64,000 nucleotides of DNA, from the NCBI GenBank assembly GCA_019022495.1, contig JAFEKR010000021.1, forward strand, positions 1 through 64,000. Direction: 5' to 3'. Every line of letters begins with the position of its first letter. Within the stretch, counting starts at the first letter, position 1. Shown here in pieces: positions 46,477 through 55,701 of the stretch. Source of the DNA: Epichloe hybrida. Lineage: Eukaryota; Ascomycota; Sordariomycetes; Hypocreales; Clavicipitaceae. A model generated the notes under the pieces. It was not told the origin of the DNA. It saw only the letters and a list, made by a program, of their open reading frames with translations, and did no database searches. The translations under genes were made by a program, and so were the position numbers.

Positions 46477-47463
46477 GCTATAATCTAGTAAGTATAGCCC
46501 TAGTAAAGCTTATTTAAGAGCTCTATAGGTTTAGTATTAAGAAAGTAGCTATATTATTAGTGCTTTACTTTATAATATTAGTTTAAGACTAACTTTAATA
46601 TTACTAATTATCTTTAAGGAAATTTTCTTTATTTAGGAGCTTAAGAAAATTATAAGCCTTATTACTAGGGTATTATATATTAGTATTTTCTCTTTAAGTC
46701 TTATTTTTATTATCTTTAGAGTTATTAAAGCTATTTTCTAATAACTTTTCTTATACCCTTTTAGTAGTAGTAAAGCTTTTAGTATCTTAGGCTTTAATAA
46801 CTATATTACTAGCTTTATAGTCTCCTAAGAAAACCTTTACTTACTTTTCTCTTATAATAGATTTATTTATAATAAGAGGCTTTATTATAATATATTTACT
46901 AAACCTTCTATATATTTAGATAATAAAATTAGCGGTTTACTTACTTATATAAAGCTACCTATTCTATTTATTATATATTATACTAGTCTTCTTCTCTATA
47001 GTATAAAAAGCATACTAAATGCCCTTAAGCTACTTATATTAGTTCTTAATAGTATTTAAAGATTACTAATATCTTAGGAATCTCCTTATAAGTATAGGAA
47101 TAAAGCCTTTAAGGATATCTTAGATAATACTAATTTTACTACTATTAAGCTAATACTTATAGTAAGCTTTAAGGAGTAATTTAAGTAAGAAAAAGGTTTA
47201 ATTATTAGTCTAGTAAATTTAGGAGAATCTAGATACCTATAACTAGGTGCTTTAGGATATAGTTATAATATATATTAAAATTATATAATATTTACTAGTA
47301 AAATAAAATAATTCTATTATATTAAAGCTATAGAAGGGAAGATTTACTATTGCGATAGGCCCCTTACGTAAAGGTAGTGAAAAAAAGCCATAGAAGTAAG
47401 CTATAATAGTATAAAGTAAGCGCCCTATATAACTCTATATATAATTTGTACCCTGTAATGTCA

Positions 47464-47497
47464 GTGCAAAGTTTGCACCGGCTCGTGGATCAGACCC
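47464..47497 (-). repeat. Right terminal inverted repeat of the 5.5 kb element
   Basis: 34 bp, exact reverse complement of 41953-41986. Outside it is TTA, then normal-composition DNA resumes. Confidence 0.95.
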
Positions 47498-47500
47498 TTA

Positions 47501-48040
47501 TCCTGCTGCCTGAAGCATGAAATACGTACCGAGTACAGCAGAGTACGGAGTACACGAGACAAGTACGGACGTACAACGGACTACTCCGCATTGTCTCTCC
47601 ACTCCCCCAGCCGCTCAGCCGCTTTCATTGGTCACCCGCGGAAATATGCAGAACACATCAGCAGCCACACGGTTTATTCCTGTCAGTCAGCCTTCGGAAC
47701 TCTCGTGCCTGGCTGCTGCATCACCTGCAAAGCTACACACAATGAGTGACCAGTCAGTCAGCCTCAATATTGGGCTAGGCGAGGCGGGAAACATGGGAGA
47801 GGATCGGTTCAACACCAGTCCTCCTTTGTCAAAGAGTTGTTCGTCCCAGCATGGAGCGTGCCTGAACTGTCATCCTTCATCATCGCATCCAGTTCGAGTG
47901 TAGCAAACCGGCAAATCTCTTTTCTTTTTTTCTTTTTTTTTTCGCCTTTTCTTTTGCTTCGTGCTTGCTGCGATCCGCCCTTCTTTGTCCTGGAATTGAA
48001 CAGCCAGCCTCCACCGGCTGGCAATGGAGGCGGACAGGTC
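47501..48040. promoter_or_regulatory. Promoter region of the 714-aa membrane protein gene
   Basis: Starts with a dense cluster of TACGGAGTA/TACTCCG words (47524-47588), then mixed sequence and a T-rich stretch (47921-47958) before the start codon. Open frames here start at non-ATG codons or lack motifs. Confidence 0.5.
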
Positions 48041-50507
48041 ATGCCCGCTCTGTCCGCTCTGTCTCCAGCCCAAATACTGAGCACAACGGTCGACCAAGTC
48101 ATAACTGGCGTTGCCAACGACGTCTATGCGCTGGATGCCACGAATGCAACTGCTCGTGGGCTCGAGGTCATTTGTGCCTGGCCTGTGTCTGGACAATATG
48201 GACCAGGTACTCGAATATTGTATGTTCCTCCCCACGCATATCGTCTCCCTCTTGCCGCAGAAACAGCCGTTCTAGAAATGCTCACCTCGGTGCAGATACT
48301 ATGTTCTTATAGCAGCTTGTGTGTTGGCTCGCAAGGCAGAGTGGATAAAAAACGCCTGCCTTGCTGCCGCCTTGCTGCTTCCATCAGTGGCGTCATTTCA
48401 TGCCATGTGTCTCGCCGCGTTCCATCGGGAAGGCAAGTCAAAATGCTCGGTTCTACAAAATTGTTTTCATGACATATGGGTTCGCTGACCCTTGAGAGTC
48501 TCGAATAGGTGCGGTTGATTTGGACATCTATGGTGCTTTCCAACTGTGTGCAATTGGCATACTAGCTGCCCCCGTCACGGTCAGATTGTCCAGGACGTAT
48601 TTCTATGATCCAGGCCGCAACGCCATCTTCTTGTGGGCTGGTCTCATTCTCGCTGGTGAGCTTGCCAAACATCATTCGTATCGACGTGCTCTCATCAGGT
48701 TCCCAACGTGACGACTAATTGCGCCATCAATAGGATTGCTCAGCCTAACTGTCGAGTTCTACAGGGTGCAGCCTGTTCTGTGCACTATGGATGGTCAAGG
48801 AGCCCCGTTGTCGTCAGATCCAAAGAAATTTCCTTATGACGCACAGCCGGCTTGCAACATGATATGCACAGCCGATACTGGTCCCCAATCTCCCATGCGC
48901 GGTGGTGCGGCGAACAATAAATACGTGATACCAGCGCCAGACAAACTCACATTTGGCACGGGGACACTTCTATGTGCCGCCTGTTGCGTCCATTCTGTTC
49001 TCTGGCTGGCATCCATGATGGATAAGATTTTGGAAATCAATTGGAAATCTCGGTTCGGTATCAACGACGATATATGCCACGAACCCATCGAGGGTGCAAA
49101 CGGGACCACCGTCGAGAGGATGTACGTGGTAAACGAGACTGTCAGGTTCTTCATAAGTGTTGCCATAGTGCCCATCTTCGCTAGTGCTGGGCTCGCTGTG
49201 CTCATCGTTGGCGAGGTCAATTTCTTCTCCGATCAGATGAGGTTTCAAACCGAGCCCATGGCAAGTATTGGTACGTGCTTGTTTGACCAGATGACTCGCG
49301 ATCCAGTTCGCCTCATCTTTGTCGTTTCTGGAAGATCTCGAGCCATGTTAACAAACAAACAGGCCAATGGGGTCCGATTGTCGGCACAGGGATTGCCACT
49401 GCGGGCTCACTGTACTTGCTACTAGCAGCAGACATCGAGGCTGCCATGCGCGGCGGCACCAGTGCAACTGAAAGTGGACAGGCCTGCACATGCGAGCATC
49501 ATCATGGAGTCGAGTCGCCGGGGAGAAGACAGTCTAGCCGGGCACCGAGTAGCCGAGGATCTCGAAGCAAAGACCGAGAGATGGCTGATACCACGTCTCA
49601 TCAAGAGGATCACGAAGACGAAACGCTTCACTCACTGCCCAACGGGCCGTCTAGCTTGGTCCGCGAGTTTGACTCTCAGGAGGAGGAGGCCCGACCAAAC
49701 TCTTCCCGGGATGTTGGCAATAGACTCAGACGATACACCTCCAAACAGTCAACAACATCGATTCCGAAGCATGAGGTCTCGCATAGCGAAGGTGGGAGTC
49801 GACTCAAAGTAGCCGCTACATTGGTTGCCATCGGGGGCGCATTAGGTTCAGCCACGCACGATTCGTTTGACCTCTCCAAATTTCGCGATGGGGCGGCCTT
49901 GGACTTCCCAGAAATCCCAGGGGAAAAGGAGAGAAACGTCAATCTAGCTCACGTAAAAGAAATCTATAGCAAAAGGCTTGGGGAAGATGGCACGCCTGTG
50001 GTTCTCGCCTCGCGGTCAAGGGCGAGCAGCTTCAACGATCATAGACCGTCTGGTCATGCTCTTGACAACCTGCGACCATCAAGAGGCCTATCGCCAAGGC
50101 CTGGGCAGGCCGGATCGCGATCAACATCTCCTGTACCTTCATCGTCTCGACCGCGCGCGAGTACTATGCCCGCTCAGTCAGGATCAGAAGAAGTTGTTAC
50201 AGGGAACTCTCCACCAGCCGGTGCGGAAACAAATCGCGGACGACAGAGGCAGCGTCGCGACACGCTCGAAGTCCCGGTTGCTGCCCACCTACGGTCTGAT
50301 CAGAAATCCTCGCCGTCAGCGCATGGACATGCGCTGGGCTCAAGCTCTTCATCATCTGTTAATGCCCCGGCCACGGCCAAAACCTCTACACCGAGTACTT
50401 TTACAGAAGAACCAGATGAGACGTCTCGCCATCAAGCAGTACCTGGCCAACAAACTCAACATATTCAGAGAAGTGAAGTCTCTGAAGCTGACTCCCTGAA
50501 TGAATAA
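48041..50507 (+). CDS. Multipass membrane protein of unknown function
   Basis: Five exons (48041-48219, 48296-48432, 48509-48655, 48734-49270, 49363-50507) give 714 aa. The N-terminal 345 residues form several hydrophobic helices: LYYVLIAACVLARKAEWI, a long AALLLPSVASFHAM helix, FQLCAIGILAAPVTVRL, AIFLWAGLILAGLLSL, a Cys-rich extracytosolic loop, then LLCAACCVHSVLWLASM, FISVAIVPIFASAGLAVLIVGE and IVGTGIATAGSLYLLLA. The C-terminal 360 residues are a Ser/Arg/Pro-rich cytosolic tail. Intron 2 (48433-48508) uses the rare GC-AG pair with an ideal GCAAGT donor; only this choice keeps the membrane helices in frame. I know the type only as an uncharacterised fungal membrane protein. It begins 540 bp from the transposon end. 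Confidence 0.83.
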
Positions 50508-51409
50508 ATGAAACGATGCCGCGCCAAATGTACCAAAAGCGCTGTAAAATAAAAACAATACCTGCCTGGTACAAAGTAACAGCCATCACAATGTTTCAGC
50601 ATAAAGGATTATTGCTTTCTATCCCTAGCCCCTTTATTTCCCATCATGTCAAGAGAATTGGAAATAGATGTAGATGTGCCGTATTTTCACTTTTTACTCG
50701 AACATATGCATACGCACACGATGATCTCTACGGACCAAAGTTTGACACGTTTACTATGCGTGGTCTTTTCAGACTTTTCAGCTTCTCTTGTTTGTCTGCA
50801 TGTGGCCTTCTGCACCAATCGCAGGAAACGGACTCGAAACCCCGTTCTCTGGTTGATCAATGGTGAACGAAATTGAAGTCATCAGTATGCCTCGCATGAC
50901 ACGGCGATTTTAAATCTATGCACTATGACTCGATGGAGCGTTGAGCGTTGGATGTTACGAAAGGAAGTTGGAAAGCGATTTAGAATAATTTGCACAAACG
51001 GGTGCGACATGGATGCTTGCGAATCTGGAAATATGAAAACAAGAATAGAAATAGAAATAAACAGAATGGAGGGCCACTTGCAAGACATCTGTTCCTCTAC
51101 ATCAGCGACGTCTTTTATCTCACAGTGGAGCATTCTAATGCCATTCATCGCTTGGTGTACTCCGTATGTAGCTTTGTTCCAGACAGTGAAAGTCAGAGAC
51201 GGGCCGGGCCGGCTGGTACAGCAGGGATGTGTACACCACTGTGCAAAAAACACCACTGTGCATAATCCGTACATGACGGCGGGATGTTGACGTCTGTCGA
51301 ACCCCCCCCCCCGCCGCCGTCCTCAACCTCGAAAAAAAAAAAAAAGACCCTCGTCGAACCCACCGTCCCAAGACACGAAACCTACAACAATCTCGTCCCG
51401 GCAGAGAAC
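50508..51409. other. Intergenic, promoter of the esterase gene
   Basis: No gene recognised. Contains TACTCCGTA at about 51158 and TCCGTACATGA at 51267, a C run (51302-51311) and an A run (51332-51345). The frame of the next gene is open through this end to an ATG at 51284. The added residues there are poly-Pro and poly-Lys from these homopolymers, so they are unlikely to be translated. Confidence 0.5.
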
Positions 51410-52480
51410 ATGGCGAGCTCCGACGGCAAGCACGAGGCCCTGCAGCCCATTCACCCCTCCATGGCCGGCAAGCTCGATCCGGTTTTCGAGAAGCTCTACA
51501 ACGACAACGTCGCCAACACGCCCCTGGAACCAATCGACTTGGCCCTTCTCCGATCCAAGTACTCGGTCCTGTATAGCTACGGCACCGGCCCGGCGCCCGA
51601 CGTCGGCCGCATATACGACGAGCAGATCCCCCTCGACGACGGCACAGACACCACCACCAGGCTCAACGTGAGAGTGTACGAGCCCGACTCGGAGGGTCCC
51701 TGGCCGGTGCACATCGACTACCACGGCGGAGGCTGGGGCCTGGGAGACCTCGATACCGAATCCCACATCTGCAGACACATCTGCCAAAAGGCCAACGTGG
51801 TCGTCATCGACGTCGACTACCGCCTGGTGCCCGAGCACGCCTTCCCCGTCGGCATCACGGACGGCTTCGCCGCCCTCAAGCACATCCACGCCCGCGGCGC
51901 CCAGAGGTTCAACATCAAGCCGGACAGCATCTCCCTCGGCGGCGTCTCGGCAGGCGCATGCATCGCCCTGGCCCTGGCCCACCTCGCGCGAGACAACGAG
52001 CCGACTCCCATCCCCATCAGGCTCGTGGCCGCCGGCACCCCCGTCGTCGACGACCTCTCGCAGTACTCGTCGGCGTCCGACTCACCCTTCCCCTCCATGC
52101 GGGAGAACGAGTGGGCGCCCACCCTCAACTGGGCCCGCCTGGCGTGGTTCGACAAGCTCAAGTGGTCCTCGCTCCTCCTCCCCGCCGACCCGGCAGGCCA
52201 CAGGGCCGCCCGCGAAAAAGTCGCCTGGTTCGCCAACCTCCTCCGGGCTCCCAACTTCAGGAACTTGCCCAAGACGGTCATCTACACGGCCGGTGCTGAT
52301 CCTCTCCGCGACGAGGGCGAGCGGTACGCCAACCTGCTGGTGGAGAATGGCGTCGAGGTGACCATGAAACGGTTCCCTGGTGTGCCGCATCCTTTTATGC
52401 ACATGGACAAGCATCTCTGGCAGGCCAGAGAGTTCATTGACAAGACGGCTAGGGAAATTCGCATTGCGCTTCACGAATGA
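51410..52480 (+). CDS. HSL-family alpha/beta hydrolase (esterase/lipase)
   Basis: Single exon, 356 aa from ATG 51410; an upstream in-frame ATG at 51284 would give 398 aa with a low-complexity head. The hormone-sensitive-lipase group is marked by the HGGGW oxyanion motif at 105-109 and the nucleophile elbow GVSAG with Ser180. Asp297 is in AGADPLRDE and His327 is in GVPHPFMHM, giving a complete catalytic triad. The DVDYRLVPEHAFPVG strand between the first two motifs is also typical. Fungal members hydrolyse short-chain esters or detoxify lactones and carbamates; the substrate here is unknown. No signal peptide is present, so it is probably cytosolic. The coding sequence is notably G/C-rich, with C at most third positions, unlike its neighbours. 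Confidence 0.9.
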   Translation: MASSDGKHEALQPIHPSMAGKLDPVFEKLYNDNVANTPLEPIDLALLRSKYSVLYSYGTGPAPDVGRIYDEQIPLDDGTDTTTRLNVRVYEPDSEGPWPVHIDYHGGGWGLGDLDTESHICRHICQKANVVVIDVDYRLVPEHAFPVGITDGFAALKHIHARGAQRFNIKPDSISLGGVSAGACIALALAHLARDNEPTPIPIRLVAAGTPVVDDLSQYSSASDSPFPSMRENEWAPTLNWARLAWFDKLKWSSLLLPADPAGHRAAREKVAWFANLLRAPNFRNLPKTVIYTAGADPLRDEGERYANLLVENGVEVTMKRFPGVPHPFMHMDKHLWQAREFIDKTAREIRIALHE

Positions 52481-52489
52481 AGTAACGGC

Positions 52490-52520
<31 letters not shown>

Positions 52521-52816
52521 TCATGATTTAAAGAGTGGGGCCCCGCCTACTCACTTGGAATTGTTAAAGCACGGACTGGTTCATCTCATGCATCGCCTAC
52601 ATGGGATCTTCATTTATATCAAGACTCACGCCAGCGTCGTTGGGGGCAATTGTAAAGATGACACGTCACGTCACAAAAACCCACATGATCCATTTCTAAT
52701 TCAAGTCAATTCCGATTTTGTCTGACCCTTTATTTTAGTCCTTTTTTATCCTTGTCCCTTTGTTCAAGAACAAATCAATACAATAAATACCCCTAGGAAA
52801 GCTACGACCTAGCCAT
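52481..52816. other. Convergent 3' spacer with long T run
   Basis: Lies between the converging esterase and ARG1 genes. A T run of more than 20 bases at about 52498-52521 is probably part of the esterase 3' UTR. No coding content. Confidence 0.55.
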
Positions 52817-55701
52817 CTAAAGCTCGATGCCAGCCTCGGCCAACTGCAGACCATACTATTCAACGAGTTAGTGAGTCCTGTTTTCGCCACTGCCGGGAAT
52901 ATCGGGGCGAAATACCTTCTTGAGGCGGATAGCGTTGATGGTGATGAAGCCAGACTGCGCATCACATTAGTGTTCTGTCCACACTGACATCTCTTTTTCA
53001 ACACACATGACTTACGGTCTCGGAGGGGTCAAAGGTGGTGAGAGAGTCCATGGATGCATCTTCCTCGGAGTAGAGCTTCTCCTGGGAAGTGCGGCCCAGG
53101 ACGTAGGCGTTGCCCTTGTAGAGTCGGAGGCGGACCTCGCCGTTGACCTGTTAAGCTTCGGTCAGATCCGTGCAACACACATCGTTGGTACCAAGGGCCT
53201 TTACCCGCTGCTGAGAAAAGTCGAGACTGGCTGTGGTCAAGTTAGCCTCGGGTCCATTTGCCGAGTGAGAAAGGTGGCTTACGCTGCAAAAACGCGCGCT
53301 CGGGGCTGAAGTAGAGCCCGTTGTAGAGCAGTTCAGACCATTGCTTGCTCAGGTTGTCGCGCAGAGAGCGGACGCGACCGTCCAGAACCCTACACGAACT
53401 CAGTACAAATCCTGCTCGTGTGAACCTAACCTTGCACTTACAGGCCTTCGATGGAGATGTGAGCTAGGCGGAGGATGGTCATGGCTGGGCTGTCATCTGT
53501 GCGCTTGTTAGTATGCGGAACGAAAGAGGAAATCCTGTTGCGGTGGGGGTTACGCACAACAGCCTCGACTCTTGAGACCAATAAACCTTGGAGTGGTGCA
53601 AGATTAGCGTGTTTTGGCCTTTGTTGGTCTTTTTTTCGGTTCCTGAGAATATCTCTATTTACCTATTCTCGACGATGTCCTGTTTTTTTTTTTTTTTGTT
53701 AGAGAGAGGCTTCGGGTTGTTCAAGGTACGAGATGAGACTTACTACACGACCAATGCCGTGCTCCTTACCAAGGGCATTGAGCAGGTTAAACAGCTCGAG
53801 TGATTCATTGACAGTCTCCTGCGGAGTGACAACCTTGATAGGCAGGCCCTTGTCAAAGTGAACGGTGATATCGAGAGGAGTATCGGGGGCCTTGAGAGGG
53901 CTGACGGTGCGCGTCCTGTGCATCAAAATCAGCAAGTCGAGGTTTCCCCTTGCAAACCATGTCTTAACTTACCACATGTCTTCTGGTGGGGTCACGTTGG
54001 GGTCTTCGAGCATGCCGGCCTGGACTCGTCAGCTGCATGTGTGTTATGGAGAAAGGAACTCGAGCGACCCACCTCGTACGAGCAATGCGCCAGGTTGTCA
54101 TCCATAGAGTACTATCGCTACCATCAGTCATCTTTCCCTCCTCATGATGGTAGTGCAGACAAACCGGCTTAGCCTTGGTCGAAGTCACAGGGATACCCTT
54201 CTCAGCCGCATAGTCAAGAAGGTCATTACGTCCCTGAGAAGAAAATCAGCATGATATCAGAGATTGAAAGTAGGCAAAACTTACTTGGAAACGCTGGTAG
54301 AAAAGAGGGTCACGCCTTCGGGAAAGTCGTGAGTTAGCATCTGTTTGATAAGTTCGTTTTCGGAGCAGGTTTGCAGTCGTACCATGGGGCGATGACCTTG
54401 ATGGCGGGGTTGATGGTCAAATAGGCCAACTGCTGAAGTCAGTTTCTTTGCAACAAGTAGCTTCAACTGTGTGGGCGTCTTGGAATTGGTTCATTTGCGA
54501 GTTCCCGGCCAGCTGCCGAGTGACCCGGGCTCCAACCACACCAAGCAAAATATTTATCTATTTCGAAGTCGATCGCTGAACAGAGGCCATCGCTTTATGC
54601 AGGGCAACGGAACTGGGCGGCGCATCCTCGCAGAGTTTGAAAATTCACACAAAGCGCCACACCAAGAAAGAAAATAACGTACCTCAAAGCGCACTTGATC
54701 GTTCCTGAATTCGTTGTCAGTTGCATTGTCCGAGATCGTCGAGTACAAAACCTACCCCTTTCCAGTCTGTATCCAGTCAGTCAAATCAACTTGGTCAGGT
54801 TGAATTTTTCGGTCATTCATCACTCACGCAACCATGCGAGACGAAGTCGCAACTGAAGACATTCCATGAGTGTTAGCATCTGTCGGTCCAAAGCGGTTCG
54901 TAGCAGGTGTGGACGAACCCTTCTTTCTCGGCAGCCTTCATCATACCACGTGCGATGACAGGACGGGCCAAGCTAGTACCTAAAACCTGACGTTGGCCTC
55001 TCTTTCAAACACCTGTCCGCATCCTAGCAAACTGACCTAGGAGATACTGGTCTTCGTAGATGGCATTCTAGAAAGGTCGTGTAAGTCGCAGAAAATAAAC
55101 TGGATCGAGCGGGTTTAACGGACGCATTGCACGGCCTTCCAGCACAATTCGCTAGAACAGGTGTCAGTGTCATGATCAGAAGAAAAGTGATGCGACGTAC
55201 TCGACAAAAACCTTGCGAAGGTCATCAATGATCACTGCCAGTGTCGTTTAGTCATCGTCCCAGCAAGCAAATCTTCGGCGTTAATGGGTCGTACTTTTGG
55301 TGGCCCCAATCTGGAGAGCTGCGCGCAGAATATCAGCACTTGTGTTCTCAATGGGCACGCGGAATCTGACTTCGTGAGAGAACTTATTCACCTTTTTTCT
55401 CAACGGCAGCCCAGTCTTCTTCCTGGCCGACATTGGCCAAATAGCAGCTTCAAGCAGTCAGCTTGAAAAGTGTGGGTGAGCTTGGAATCGAACATGTAAC
55501 TACTGACACAACTTCATATTGCTGCTCCAGCAACCAAGCCAGGATCGTGCTCGTGTCGAGTCCGCCGGAATAGCTGCCAGCCTTTTGTCAGCTCGATTAC
55601 ACGACCTCCAAGCCGCGGGAGACAGCTTAGTGGCATTCAATTTGTCGCGGGGGAAGGGGTCAGACTCACGCCAAGCAAACCTTGCCTTTACTGCCGGCCA
55701 T
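52817..55701 (-). CDS. ARG1: Argininosuccinate synthase
   Basis: I can thread about 412 aa of a complete argininosuccinate synthase through 25 exons, from ATG 55701 (exon 1 55701-55670) to TAG at 52817. The enzyme joins citrulline and aspartate with ATP in the arginine pathway, in the cytosol. Markers are the ATP-pyrophosphatase loop AYSGGLDTS (11-19), ANVGQEEDW, YLLGTSLARP, the SHGCTGKGNDQVRFE block, VENRFIGLKSRGCYDSP and the C-terminal YGLQLAEAGIEL. Every junction is GT-AG and keeps frame. Some exons are minute: exon 10 is 11 nt (54756-54766, encoding part of TGKG) and exon 18 is 17 nt (53663-53679). Intron density is far above all neighbours. Residue 180 is Tyr where Trp follows KAKP in homologues I recall. 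There is no sign of inactivation. Confidence 0.93.

Larger units (their letters stand above)
41953..47497. mobile_element. RIP-like A/T-saturated DNA transposon with 34-bp TIRs (PIF/Harbinger-like duplication)
   Basis: This block is almost pure A/T with extreme TpA frequency and has no coding frame left. It is bounded by perfect 34-bp inverted repeats that begin GGGTCTGATCCACGAGCC and are followed outside by TTA on both sides, consistent with a 3-bp target duplication. A TTA duplication and a GGG-type end suggest the PIF/Harbinger superfamily, though no transposase can be read. Removing the two younger insertions inside leaves about 3.07 kb, a normal size for such an element. The A/T drift of the interior is what RIP produces in Pezizomycotina. 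Its ends, by contrast, keep G and C. Confidence 0.85.

Noticed and set aside
47517..47903. 128-codon plus frame before the membrane-protein gene
   Set aside because: Crosses the TACGGAGTA cluster and a promoter-like region. No motif and no link to the downstream gene.
51284..51409. N-terminal extension of the esterase
   Set aside because: Made of poly-Pro and poly-Lys from homopolymers. The family normally begins near the second ATG.
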